A stretch of 64,000 nt of DNA from CAZRXG01 sp964603985 (GTDB taxonomy: Bacteria; Chloroflexota; Anaerolineae; Aggregatilineales; UBA3940): contig CAZRXG010000003.1 in NCBI GenBank assembly GCA_964603985.1, positions 184,664 to 248,663 of the forward strand, read 5' to 3'. The position numbers and the translations under genes were made by a program. Below, in pieces: positions 34,332 to 43,112 of the stretch. Position 1 is the stretch's first letter. The number at the start of each line of letters is the position of its first letter. The notes under the pieces were generated by a model. It saw nothing but the letters and a program-made list of their open reading frames with translations, searched no databases and was not told the origin of the DNA.

Positions 34332-35216
34332 TCAGTCGCGCTCAAACTGTCCGGCCTGCGCCATGCGCAGCAGCGCGATCTGTTCAGAGATCAGGCCCAG
34401 CATAAACAGCATGATGCCCGACAGGATGAGCAGCACCGCCATGTTGCTGAAGCGGCTCCGAAAGGTGAGCAGGAAAGCGCCGTATCCCACGCCGGTGCCG
34501 AACAGCGCGATCGCCACCGGCAGGAAGACCTTCAGCGGCACGAACAGCGTACCGATGCGCAGCAGGATCAGCAGAAAGCCGACCCCATCCCGTAGCAGGT
34601 TGACTTTGCTCCGCCCTTCGCGCGCCGATGTGACAATCGGCTCGTAGCTGACACTGTGCCCCGCGCGGAAGAGCGCAATCGTGATGGTTGTCGGGTACGA
34701 AAATCCATTCGGCAGCAGGTAGGCGAACCGCCTGGCGATGGATGCGCGGACGGCACGAAAACCGGAGGTCAGGTCTTTGACGCCGTACCCGGCCAGGTAG
34801 CTGGCGATCATATTGTACAGGCCGTTCGCCAGCGTGCGGTGCAGGGCCGCGTCCGACTCTGGTGTCCGCGCACCGACGACCATGTCATACCGCCCAACGC
34901 CCGCGATCAGGCGCGGGATGTCAGCAGGATGGTGCTGCCCATCGCCGTCCATCATCACGATAACGTCGCCCCGCGCCGCCCGGATACCGGTCTTGACGGC
35001 GGCTCCGTTCCCAATGTTGTAGGGATGGTCGAGCACCCGCACCCCGTCCCGCGACCGTGCCACGTCTGCCGTGTCGTCGGTTGAGCCATCGTTCACGACG
35101 ATGACCTCGGAATCAAGTTGCAAGGCGGCGATTTCGTCCAACACGCGGGCGATAACCGGTGCCTCGTTGAAGGCCGGGATTATGATCGACACATGGGGTG
35201 CAGGGTCCGCATCCAT
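34332..35216 (-). CDS. Family 2 glycosyltransferase, polyprenyl-phosphate hexose synthase type
   Basis: 294 residues. The catalytic domain shows VSIIIPAFNEAPVIARVLDE, VIVVNDGSTDDTADVA and VIVMMDGDGQHHPADIP (DGD metal motif), close to dolichol-phosphate mannosyltransferase-like enzymes. Two C-terminal membrane helices follow (VFLPVAIALFGTGVGYGAFL, VLLILSGIMLFMLGLI). These enzymes make the polyprenyl-phosphate sugars used by GT39-type transferases, so it could feed the 15411-25285 proteins. It is first after cysC in the block, with 15 bases between them. Confidence 0.88.
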   Translation of the reverse strand: MDADPAPHVSIIIPAFNEAPVIARVLDEIAALQLDSEVIVVNDGSTDDTADVARSRDGVRVLDHPYNIGNGAAVKTGIRAARGDVIVMMDGDGQHHPADIPRLIAGVGRYDMVVGARTPESDAALHRTLANGLYNMIASYLAGYGVKDLTSGFRAVRASIARRFAYLLPNGFSYPTTITIALFRAGHSVSYEPIVTSAREGRSKVNLLRDGVGFLLILLRIGTLFVPLKVFLPVAIALFGTGVGYGAFLLTFRSRFSNMAVLLILSGIMLFMLGLISEQIALLRMAQAGQFERD

Positions 35217-35231
35217 TGGCTCAAGGTGTAT

Positions 35232-35783
35232 CTATCGGGCCTTTTCCGGCATGGGGATCAACTCTTGCTCTTCCAGGTAAGCGATCACGCGGGCGGCGCT
35301 CTCTTCCGGGGTCTCTTCGTGAGTGTGAAGCACGATCTCCGGGTTAACCGGCTCTTCGTAAGGATCGGAGATGCCGGTGAAGTTCTCGATCTCACCTGCC
35401 AGCGCCTTGGCGTACATGCCTTTCACGTCGCGCTCGATGCAGGTATCCAGTGGGGCGTGCACGAAGACTTCGATGAAGTTGGTCGTCTCGCGGCGCACCC
35501 TATCCCGCACAGCCTGGTAGGGCGAGATAAAGCTGGCGATCACGCCAACCTCGTTGCGCGACAGCAGCTTCGCTACGAAGGTCACACGCTCGATGTTCTT
35601 GTCACGGTCTTCCTTGGTGAAGCCCAGGTCACGGGTCAGCGATTGGCGAACGATGTCACCGTCAAGCCGCTCAATCTTGAGGCCACGCGCTTTCATCTCG
35701 GCCTCAACGATTTTGGCAACGGTTGTCTTACCCGAACCGGAGAGTCCGGTCATCCACAGGGTGAATCCTTTTTGCTCAGTCAA
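35232..35783 (-). CDS. cysC: Adenylylsulfate kinase
   Basis: Phosphorylates APS to PAPS. 183 residues, normal size. The P-loop GLSGSGKT is at 13-20, followed by RLDGDIVRQSL (substrate aspartate and arginine) and the lid-like DPYEEPVNPEI. The start is TTG at 35783, supported by GAGG seven bases upstream and the family start MTEQKGFTLWMTG. No ATP sulfurylase is in the window. In this block its likely consumer is the sulfotransferase at 26196, not assimilatory sulfate reduction. Confidence 0.94.
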   Translation of the reverse strand: MTEQKGFTLWMTGLSGSGKTTVAKIVEAEMKARGLKIERLDGDIVRQSLTRDLGFTKEDRDKNIERVTFVAKLLSRNEVGVIASFISPYQAVRDRVRRETTNFIEVFVHAPLDTCIERDVKGMYAKALAGEIENFTGISDPYEEPVNPEIVLHTHEETPEESAARVIAYLEEQELIPMPEKAR

Positions 35784-35889
35784 TGTGAAACCTCATGTGT
35801 TTTCGTTGTTTGAATGTGTGCGACCAGGCGCAAAGTATAACGGATTCAGATGGGCGTAGCGAATCGCCCCCCTCTCAACGCCCAAAGGC

Positions 35890-35916
35890 ACCAGGGGCGC
35901 GATCTGCGCCCCTGGT
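35890..35916. terminator. Hairpin between ppdK and cysC, probable terminator
   Basis: ACCAGGGGCGC (35890-35900) and GCGCCCCTGGT (35906-35916) form a perfect 11-bp stem with a 5-base loop just after the ppdK stop. The following T-run is weak on the minus strand (GCCTTTGG), so termination strength is uncertain. It separates ppdK from the glycan block. Confidence 0.5.
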
Positions 35917-35946
35917 TAGCTTGTGCGTGTTTATGTTGGCGGGGCC

Positions 35947-38634
35947 TTACGCCTTCGCCTTCTCCTTCTCGTTGAGAACGGCGTGTGCAGCCGCCAGCCG
36001 GGCGACCGGCACGCGGTAAGGCGAGCAACTGACGTAGTTCAGGCCAATCCGGTGGCAGAAGTCAATGCTGGACGGCTCGCCACCGTGTTCACCGCAGATG
36101 CCCACCTCAAGGTCGGGACGGGTGGCCCGCCCTTCCTTGACGGCGATCTCCATCAGGCGGCCAACACCGATCTGGTCAACCGCCTGGAAGGGATTGGAAG
36201 GCAGGATGTTCAGGTCGTAGGGATCGGCGTAGCGCAGCAGGAACTTGCGCTCGGCATCGTCGCGACTGATGCCATAGGTCATCTGCGTCAGGTCATTGGT
36301 GCCGAAGCTGAAGAACTGCGCCACCTCGGCGATCTCACCCGCCGTCAGCGCCGCACGCGGGATCTCGATCATCGTACCAAACTTGTACTTGATCTCGATG
36401 CCCTTCTCCTCCATGACCGCCTTGGCCTCTTTCTCCAGCAGCGGCTGGATCTTGTACAGCTCGTTGACGTGGGCGGTGAGCGGGATCATCACCTCGGGGT
36501 GCACGTCAGCGCCGTCCCTGGCGGCATCGCAGGCCGCCTCAAAGATCGCGCGGACCTGCATCTGGTTCAGCTCCGGGAGCGTGATGCCCAGGCGGCAGCC
36601 GCGCAGGCCAAGCATCGGGTTGAACTCGTGCATATCGCTGACGGTTTGCAGCAGCGACTCCTTCGCCGGGTCTGACTCACCCCTGGCGTGCAGCGCCGCC
36701 ACCTCGGCGGCCAGCTCCTCCAGCGAGGGCAGGAACTCGTGCAGCGGCGGGTCGAGCAGGCGGATGATCACCGGCAGGCCGCTCATTGCCTTGAAGATGC
36801 CGTAGAAATCCCCGCGCTGGAGCGGCAGCAGTTCCTCGTCCAGCACGCGCTGGAACTCCTCCTTGTCCTTCTTGCCGCCGCGCTGATGGGCCAGGATCGC
36901 GTCCTGGAACTTCTCGGTGCGTTCGCCAAGGAACATGTGCTCGGTACGGCACAGGCCGATGCCCTGCGCGCCGTAGTTGCGGGCGCGGGTTGCCTGTTCG
37001 GGATCGTCGGCGTTCGCCCACACCTGCAGGCGGCGGATCTCGTCAGCCCACAACAGGACCTGCTGGAGGTTCGGCTGCTCATCGAAGGTCGGGGTCACGG
37101 TCGGGATCTCACCCTCATAGACGCGGCCCGTGCCGCCGTCAAGGGATAGCGTGGTGCCTTCCTTGATGGTCTTGCTGTCCACGGCGAACTGGCGCTTCTC
37201 CAGGTCGATCTCGATGCCCTCGGCACCCGCCACGCAGGGGATGCCGAGCTGGCGGGCCACCACAGCGGCATGGCTTGTTGCGCCGCCGCGCTGGGTCAGC
37301 ACACCCTTCGACGCGATCATGCCGTGCACGTCTTCGGGGGTGGTCTCCGGGCGGACCAGGATCACGGCCTCGCCTGCCTCAGCTTTGGCTTCGGCGGTGT
37401 CCGCGTCGAAGTACACCTTACCCACTGCCGCACCGGGCGACGCGTTCAGACCTTCGGTCAACACCGGGGTCTTTGCCATTACTGCCGCATCGAAATACGG
37501 GTGCATCAACTGGTCGATCTGGTACGGCTCGATGCGGGCAACGGCCTCTTCTTTGGTAATCAGGCCCTCGCCCACCATGTCAACCGCGATCTTGACCGCG
37601 GAGGCCGCCGTGCGCTTGCCGTTGCGGGTTTGCAGCATCCAGAGTTTGCCGTGCTCTACGGTGAACTCCACGTCCTGCATCTCGCGGTAGTGGTTTTCCA
37701 GCGTGTCGGCGATCCCCTGGATCGTCTTGTAGATCTCAGGAGCCTCTCTGTCAAGGTCGGCCATCTTGAGCGGTGTGCGCGCGCCGCTGACCACGTCCTC
37801 GCCCTGAGCGTTGAACAGGTATTCGCCGTACAGCTTCTGTTCGCCTGTGGCGGGGTTGCGGGTGAATGCCACGCCTGTGCCGGAGTCTTCGCCGACGTTG
37901 CCGAAGACCATCGCCACCACGTTGACGGCGGTGCCCAGGTCATCCGGGATGCCCGTCGCTTTGCGGTAGTTGACCGCCGGGGCACCGTTCCAACTCTTGA
38001 ACACTGCCTGAACCGACAGTTCGAGCTGCTTCCACGGGTCCTGCGGGAACTCCTGGCCGGTTTCGCCCTTGATCAGTTGTTTGAACTGCTCGACGACCTT
38101 TTGCCAGCCCTCGGCTGAAATCTGTGGGTCGCTCTTGACGCCCTCTTTCTCCCTGGCCTCCTTGATATAGCGCTCGAATTCCGACCCCTCAACGTCCATG
38201 ACGACCTTGCCGAACATCTGAACCAGGCGACGGTACGAGTCCCACGCGGAACGCTCACCGGTCTGGGCGGCCATTGCGTTCACCGACTCGTCGTTCAGGC
38301 CCAGGTTCAGGACGGTGTCCATCATGCCGGGCATTGAGATCCTCGCGCCGGAGCGCACCGACACCAGCAGGGGGTCGCTGTTGTCGCCGAAATCTCTGCC
38401 CATTTTCTTAGAGAGGGCTTTCATCGCCTTGACGGTCTGGTCCCACATCCCATCAGGAAACTGTTCGCCCTCATCGAGAAAAGCCAGGCAGGCCTCGGTT
38501 GTGATGGTGAACCCCGACGGAACGGGCAGACCGATGTTGGTCATCTCGGCCAGATTCGCGCCCTTGCCGCCCAGCAAGTCGCGCATACTGGCATTGCCTT
38601 CCTCGAAACTGTAGACCCATTTGGAAGCTGCCAT
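35947..38634 (-). CDS. ppdK: Pyruvate, phosphate dikinase
   Basis: Interconverts pyruvate, ATP and phosphate with PEP, AMP and diphosphate. 895 residues, typical. The N-terminal ATP-grasp domain starts KWVYSFEEGNASMRDLLGGK. The phosphohistidine swivel is GGATSHAAVVARQLGIPCVAG (near residue 450). The C-terminal barrel has LCRTEHMFLG, LRGCRLGI and the catalytic cysteine region GICGEHGGEPSS. ATG at 38634 with AGGAG upstream; it has its own promoter. It supports gluconeogenic flux from pyruvate or a PPi-based glycolysis. Confidence 0.97.
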   Translation of the reverse strand: MAASKWVYSFEEGNASMRDLLGGKGANLAEMTNIGLPVPSGFTITTEACLAFLDEGEQFPDGMWDQTVKAMKALSKKMGRDFGDNSDPLLVSVRSGARISMPGMMDTVLNLGLNDESVNAMAAQTGERSAWDSYRRLVQMFGKVVMDVEGSEFERYIKEAREKEGVKSDPQISAEGWQKVVEQFKQLIKGETGQEFPQDPWKQLELSVQAVFKSWNGAPAVNYRKATGIPDDLGTAVNVVAMVFGNVGEDSGTGVAFTRNPATGEQKLYGEYLFNAQGEDVVSGARTPLKMADLDREAPEIYKTIQGIADTLENHYREMQDVEFTVEHGKLWMLQTRNGKRTAASAVKIAVDMVGEGLITKEEAVARIEPYQIDQLMHPYFDAAVMAKTPVLTEGLNASPGAAVGKVYFDADTAEAKAEAGEAVILVRPETTPEDVHGMIASKGVLTQRGGATSHAAVVARQLGIPCVAGAEGIEIDLEKRQFAVDSKTIKEGTTLSLDGGTGRVYEGEIPTVTPTFDEQPNLQQVLLWADEIRRLQVWANADDPEQATRARNYGAQGIGLCRTEHMFLGERTEKFQDAILAHQRGGKKDKEEFQRVLDEELLPLQRGDFYGIFKAMSGLPVIIRLLDPPLHEFLPSLEELAAEVAALHARGESDPAKESLLQTVSDMHEFNPMLGLRGCRLGITLPELNQMQVRAIFEAACDAARDGADVHPEVMIPLTAHVNELYKIQPLLEKEAKAVMEEKGIEIKYKFGTMIEIPRAALTAGEIAEVAQFFSFGTNDLTQMTYGISRDDAERKFLLRYADPYDLNILPSNPFQAVDQIGVGRLMEIAVKEGRATRPDLEVGICGEHGGEPSSIDFCHRIGLNYVSCSPYRVPVARLAAAHAVLNEKEKAKA

Positions 38635-38662
38635 TTTAAATGTTACTCCTCTTGTACTTATC

Positions 38663-38687
38663 GAGAATTGCCTTGGCAGTAATTCTC
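38663..38687 (-). other. Hairpin in the ppdK 5' leader
   Basis: GAGAATT...TGCC pairs with GGCA...AATTCTC around a two-base centre, between the promoter and the ribosome-binding site of ppdK. It has no T-tract, so it may be an RNA-stability or protein-binding element. Function unknown. Confidence 0.3.
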
Positions 38688-38734
38688 CTCGGATATATAA
38701 AGCCCCTCCCCCAACAGGCGAAGCTCAGCCCACT

Positions 38735-38762
38735 ATAATACCCAATTGTGGGGCATAAGCAA
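38735..38762 (-). promoter_or_regulatory. Promoter of ppdK
   Basis: On the minus strand, TTGCTT (38762-38757), a 16-base spacer and TATTAT (38740-38735). Gives a leader of about 95 bases. The same intergenic region is markedly A+T-rich. Confidence 0.6.
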
Positions 38763-38797
38763 TAAAGGTTGTGATATTGATCATGCGTGATCAGTAA

Positions 38798-39922
38798 CTA
38801 TTGTATCTGGCGGGAGATGCGCTCGGCAACCTCGTAGGCAGCGCGCGGCTTGCCAATGCGGCGGGCCGCGGCCCGTGCTTTGCGTAATTCGGCCTGATCG
38901 CCCGCCAGCCAGGTATAGGCCGTGGTCAGCACACCGATGGTCCCCGGTGACCAGGCCCCCGCGCCGCTCTCGACCACATAGCGGACGTTGCCCACCTCCT
39001 GGCCGGGCAGGGCCTCGTACAGGATCAGCGGGAGGCCGCAGGCAAGTGCCTCGGTGACGATCAGGCCGCCTGCCTTGCACACGATAAAGTCAGCAGCGTG
39101 CAACATTTCCGGCATATTCCTGGTCAGCCCGTAGGTACGGACGGCCCCCTTCCATTCCGTGGCTTTCAGTTGGGCCTCAATTTCCGGATCGCCGCCCCCG
39201 ACCACGACCACCTGGAGCGGTAGGCCGGACTGGTCAAGCAGCCGGGCAATGGCTGCCGTCTGGCGGGTGCGGGCCGAGCCGACGATCAAGGCGGTGGTTA
39301 TGTCAGGTTCCCAGCCGAGCGCCTGACGGATGGCAGCTTGGTCGCGCGTTTCATTGGCGAAGTCCGGGTGGATGGGCAGGCCGCTCAGGTGAACTCTGGT
39401 CTTGGAGAGGCCGTGCTCTACGGCTTGCTTATAGACGTTACCCGTCGGGACGAAGGTGAGGGCGGCGCTGTTGTTAAACCAGAGGCTGTGCACATCGATC
39501 AGGTCGGTGACGACGACATCAACCGGGGCCGGGTGCGAGAGGGCGTGCGCTGCCTTGACGGCGGCCCGCGAGAATGCGGGGTAGGTGGTAACGATCACGT
39601 CGGGCCGGTAATCGGCCACCAGTTCTGTCAGAACCCTGTTGAGGACGCTCGTGGTCGCTTCCTGTATCAACCTGGCTACGACCGGTGCATCGGTTGCCAT
39701 GTAAGTGAGCTGGTACAGGGTCGGGTCGTCGGTGACGACCTCATCGTAGCTCGTCTCAAGTGACCTGACCAGGTCAGGGATGGACGGCTCCTGCAAAGGG
39801 TTTGCGATGGAGACGTGGCAGCCATTCCCACCGACATCCCTGACGGCTGCCTCGACCGCTTCGGCGGCACGCCGGTGCCCGAAGCCTGCATCCGAGGTCA
39901 AGATGAGGATTTGCTTGGTCAT
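38798..39922 (-). CDS. MGDG-synthase/UgtP-like glycosyltransferase
   Basis: 374 residues, GT28-type GT-B fold. The N-terminal half matches the diacylglycerol-glucosyltransferase N domain (ILILTSDAGFGHRRAAEAVE, SLETSYDEVVTDDPTLYQLTY, VIVTTYPAFSRAAVKA). The C-terminal half has the UDP-sugar motif ADFIVCKAGGLIVTEALACG and LPLILYEALPGQE. Members build glycolipids on diacylglycerol at the cytoplasmic face. ATG at 39922; 26 bases separate it from the histidine kinase upstream. Confidence 0.86.
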   Translation of the reverse strand: MTKQILILTSDAGFGHRRAAEAVEAAVRDVGGNGCHVSIANPLQEPSIPDLVRSLETSYDEVVTDDPTLYQLTYMATDAPVVARLIQEATTSVLNRVLTELVADYRPDVIVTTYPAFSRAAVKAAHALSHPAPVDVVVTDLIDVHSLWFNNSAALTFVPTGNVYKQAVEHGLSKTRVHLSGLPIHPDFANETRDQAAIRQALGWEPDITTALIVGSARTRQTAAIARLLDQSGLPLQVVVVGGGDPEIEAQLKATEWKGAVRTYGLTRNMPEMLHAADFIVCKAGGLIVTEALACGLPLILYEALPGQEVGNVRYVVESGAGAWSPGTIGVLTTAYTWLAGDQAELRKARAAARRIGKPRAAYEVAERISRQIQ

Positions 39923-39948
39923 GCTGGCGAAACCCGTTTACCATACAC

Positions 39949-41409
39949 TCAAGATTGCTGCGTCTCGCGCGTCGTGTCCACACCTGCGTCGGCCTCTATC
40001 CGGGCAACCAGCGGCAGCGTCACGGTGAAGCGTGACCCTTTCCCAGGCTCACTCTCCACCTGCACGTTGCCGCCGTGCATGCGTACCAACCGCCGTGTGA
40101 TCGCCAGTCCCAGCCCTGTGCCCCCGTATTCACGTGTCGGTGAGCTGTCCACCTGCCGGAACTCTTCGAAAATCGTCTCGTGCTGGTCGGGCGGAATGCC
40201 GATCCCGGTGTCGGCCACAGAGATCGATACCGTCCGGCTCAGGTCGTCGAACCCCACCTCGACGGTCACGCTGCCCGCCTTGGTGAACTTGACCGCGTTG
40301 TCGACCAGGTTGGTCACGATCTGGCGCAGCCGCGCCGGATCGGCGACCAGATCGGGCAGATCATCGGCGGCACTGACGCTCAGGTACAGGCCCTTTTCGC
40401 GGGCCAGCGGCTCAAACGTCGTGAGGATGTTATCCAGTAATCCGCTGATCACCACCGGTGCCGGGTTGAGCTCCATGTGACCGGAGTCGATCTTGGAGAG
40501 ATCGAGCACGTCATTGATCAGGGCCAGCAGGTTTTTGGCGTTGCGCAGCACAGCCGAGAGGCGCTCATGCTGCTTCCCGCTGACCGGCCCATAAACGCCG
40601 TCCGCGTGCAGCGTGGTAAAGCCGATGATCGAGTTGAGCGGTGTGCGTAGCTCGTGGCTCATCGTAGCCATAAACTGCGCTTTGAGCCGGTTGGCGCGCG
40701 CCAGTTCGGCGTTTGTTTCGGCCAGTTCGCGGTTCAACTCGGCCAATGGGTTGAGCAGTTGTCGCCGCACCAGCGCCCGTCCGATCAAGAGCACCGAGAT
40801 CGTCGTCAGGATGCTGAAGATCGGCCAACGCCCCAGCGCCGGGACGATGTTGGTCAATGTGCCGAGGATAAAGACCAGCACCCCGGGAGTCAGCGAGCGG
40901 CTGCGCGGATTGGGGTTGATAAACAGACTGATCTGTGCCAGCAGCAGGAACCCCAGCAGCACGATGGTCAGCACCTTGCCGACCGGGGTAAACCAGACTT
41001 CAGAGAAACCCTCAGGCGTGACCTCGACCCTGGAGAAGAGGCGATCTGTCCAGGTAAGCCACACACTTGCAGCCCACAGCAGTCCCCCGATAAAATAGCC
41101 GATCCGCACCCAGCGGGTGTTGACACCGGCATATTCCGAGGCGAAGACGAAGATCAACACGCCGTAGGCGCCTATTGAGTTGGCGCTCAGGCAAACCCAG
41201 ATTCTTGGGCTGAGGCCAAACAGCAGATCGCTCACCCGGTAGGCCATCAGGGCTATCGCGTTCACGATCACGGCGACCAGGAACAGCGCCAGGATCAGGT
41301 TGATAATCCGGCGGCTCTGCCAGAGGGTCAGCATCAGAACCGCCAGGCTGGCGGCCAGGGAAATAAAGTTAAAGAGCAGCGCGATCAGACTCAAAGATGG
41401 CAGAGACAT
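39949..41409 (-). CDS. Sensor histidine kinase with N-terminal 7TM domain
   Basis: 486 residues. Residues 1-215 form about seven membrane helices of the 7TM histidine-kinase N-terminal type. A short coiled coil follows (ELNRELAETNAELARANRLK), then the dimerisation/phosphoacceptor domain with the H-box FMATMSHELRTPLNSIIGF (His near 252) and an HATPase domain with LVDNAVKFT (N box), ADTGIGIPPDQ (G1) and GGTGLGLAI (G2). No response regulator is adjacent, so it is an orphan. The ATG at 41409 has GGGGGGA upstream; the longer frame start at 41511 is unsupported. Confidence 0.9.
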   Translation of the reverse strand: MSLPSLSLIALLFNFISLAASLAVLMLTLWQSRRIINLILALFLVAVIVNAIALMAYRVSDLLFGLSPRIWVCLSANSIGAYGVLIFVFASEYAGVNTRWVRIGYFIGGLLWAASVWLTWTDRLFSRVEVTPEGFSEVWFTPVGKVLTIVLLGFLLLAQISLFINPNPRSRSLTPGVLVFILGTLTNIVPALGRWPIFSILTTISVLLIGRALVRRQLLNPLAELNRELAETNAELARANRLKAQFMATMSHELRTPLNSIIGFTTLHADGVYGPVSGKQHERLSAVLRNAKNLLALINDVLDLSKIDSGHMELNPAPVVISGLLDNILTTFEPLAREKGLYLSVSAADDLPDLVADPARLRQIVTNLVDNAVKFTKAGSVTVEVGFDDLSRTVSISVADTGIGIPPDQHETIFEEFRQVDSSPTREYGGTGLGLAITRRLVRMHGGNVQVESEPGKGSRFTVTLPLVARIEADAGVDTTRETQQS

Positions 41410-41493
41410 AGAACACCATCCCCCCCCTCGGTTTGGCTGCTGCGATGCGGAGTCGCTGTAGCGAGCCAGGTCAGGCACAAGCGGACAACATCC

Positions 41494-41499
41494 ATTATA
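41494..41499 (-). promoter_or_regulatory. Extended -10 promoter of the histidine kinase gene
   Basis: On the minus strand TGGTATAAT gives a TG-extended consensus -10, with no good -35. It lies 85 bases upstream of the kinase start. A separate TATACT at 41546-41551 on the plus strand could serve the divergent GH1 gene. Confidence 0.45.
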
Positions 41500-41645
41500 C
41501 CAGTAATCCACCGACAGGCAGGGTGAAGTAAGACATCAAGGTCGCTATACTGTGTGAAGCACATATGGGGGTAAGTCTCTATTCAACTTCGCCGTGTTTT
41601 GCCGGATAATGAAAATAGACTACTTCTAAGTGGAAAACGTCGCCT

Positions 41646-42989
41646 ATGAACAACAAAACACTTCTTTTTCCTAAAGGCTTTCGCTGGGGAACGGCAACCT
41701 CGGCCTATCAGGTCGAAGGGAACTTGACCAACAACGACTGGTGGGCTGCCGAGCAGCAGGGCGGTTACGTTTATGGCAACCAGACCGCCGGGCCGGCCTG
41801 CGATTGGTGGAACCGCGCCGAAGAAGATTTTGACCGCATGGCAGAGATGAACCACAACGCCCACCGGCTTTCGATTGAGTGGAGCCGTGTCGAGCCAAGA
41901 CCGGGAATGTGGGACGAATCGGCGCTGGCACGCTACCGTGACATGCTGGTCGGACTGCGCATGCGCGGCATCGAGCCGATGGTCACCCTCCACCATTTCA
42001 CCAACCCGCTGTGGCTGACCGAACAGGGCGGGTGGGAGAACGAGGCGGTTGTCGGCTGGTTTGAGCGCTACACGCGCAAGGTGATCGCGGCGCTGGGTGA
42101 CCTGACCAAACTGTGGTGTACGATCAACGAACCGGCGGTCATGATCAGCCAAGCTTACGGCGTCGCGCGCTGGCCGCCCGGAAAGGCGGACCTGAACGCC
42201 GCGCTGAGCGCTGCCGTCAACCTGGTGCGCGCTCACGCCGTCGCCTACCGCACCATCCACGAGCTTGTCCCCGGCGCGCAGGTCGGCCTCGCCAAGCACA
42301 TGATGGTCTGGCAGCCCTGGCGAGCGTGGTTCCCCAACGACCGGGTCGCCACGAACTTCATCCGGCACATGTTCCACTTCCTGCTGCTGGGCATGGTAAC
42401 CGAGGGCATCATGCGCGTGCCGGGCCGTCGCTCGCTGCTCATGCCGGAGGCCGCCAACACACTTGACTGGTTGGGGGTCAATTACTACCAGCGCTACCGG
42501 GTCCGGGTGAATCTCGCCTCGCCTCAAACGTTCTTTTTGGAACTGTCCACCAAGCCCGGCGTGCTGAAAGGCCCCGGCGAATGGGGCGAGATTCACCCTG
42601 CCGGGCTGTCCGACGTTCTGCGCACGCTCTGGCGGCGGTACCGCCTGCCGATGTACATCACCGAGAACGGCATCCCCGATGCCACCGACGAGTACCGCCC
42701 TGACTTCATCGTCAGCCATCTCCACCAGCTATGGCAGGCCATTGGGCGCACCATCCCGGTGCTGGGTTACTACTTCTGGAGCCTGGTTGACAACTTCGAG
42801 TGGACGGAAGGATACAATCCGCGCTTCCGGTTCGGCCTGATCAGGGTTGACTTCGAGACCCAGGCGCGTGAAGTCCGTCCCAGTGGGCAGCTCTATGCGG
42901 CCATTTGCAAGCAGGGCGGGCTGGCGCGTGACACCGTCGAGCAGTATACGCCCGGCCTTATCCCTGGTGTGTTTGGCCTCTCCCCCTAA
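41646..42989 (+). CDS. Glycoside hydrolase family 1 (beta-glucosidase-like)
   Basis: Retaining beta-glycosidase with a TIM barrel, 447 residues, the usual size. FPKGFRWGTATSAYQVEG is the GH1 N-terminal signature. The acid/base glutamate is in TINEPAV, and the nucleophile glutamate in MYITENGIPD. The C-terminal SLVDNFEWTEGYNPRFGLI-type aglycone/glycone region is present. No signal peptide, so cytoplasmic. Exact sugar (glucoside, galactoside, fucoside) cannot be told from sequence alone. Confidence 0.94.
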   Translation: MNNKTLLFPKGFRWGTATSAYQVEGNLTNNDWWAAEQQGGYVYGNQTAGPACDWWNRAEEDFDRMAEMNHNAHRLSIEWSRVEPRPGMWDESALARYRDMLVGLRMRGIEPMVTLHHFTNPLWLTEQGGWENEAVVGWFERYTRKVIAALGDLTKLWCTINEPAVMISQAYGVARWPPGKADLNAALSAAVNLVRAHAVAYRTIHELVPGAQVGLAKHMMVWQPWRAWFPNDRVATNFIRHMFHFLLLGMVTEGIMRVPGRRSLLMPEAANTLDWLGVNYYQRYRVRVNLASPQTFFLELSTKPGVLKGPGEWGEIHPAGLSDVLRTLWRRYRLPMYITENGIPDATDEYRPDFIVSHLHQLWQAIGRTIPVLGYYFWSLVDNFEWTEGYNPRFRFGLIRVDFETQAREVRPSGQLYAAICKQGGLARDTVEQYTPGLIPGVFGLSP

Positions 42990-43013
42990 AGGGCCTGGAC
43001 GCCCCCGGCGACC

Positions 43014-43041
43014 TGAACACAGGCCAACTGTGAGGTATAAT
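43014..43041 (+). promoter_or_regulatory. Promoter of the LysN-like aminotransferase gene
   Basis: TGAACA (43014-43019), a 16-base spacer and consensus TATAAT (43036-43041), 72 bases before the start codon. Confidence 0.6.
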
Positions 43042-43112
43042 GGACTTCAGCTCGCTGGCCGAGTGTTTTGTCCCATGGCATCTCACAAAGTAAGGAGTCT
43101 GGAGCAAAGTCA

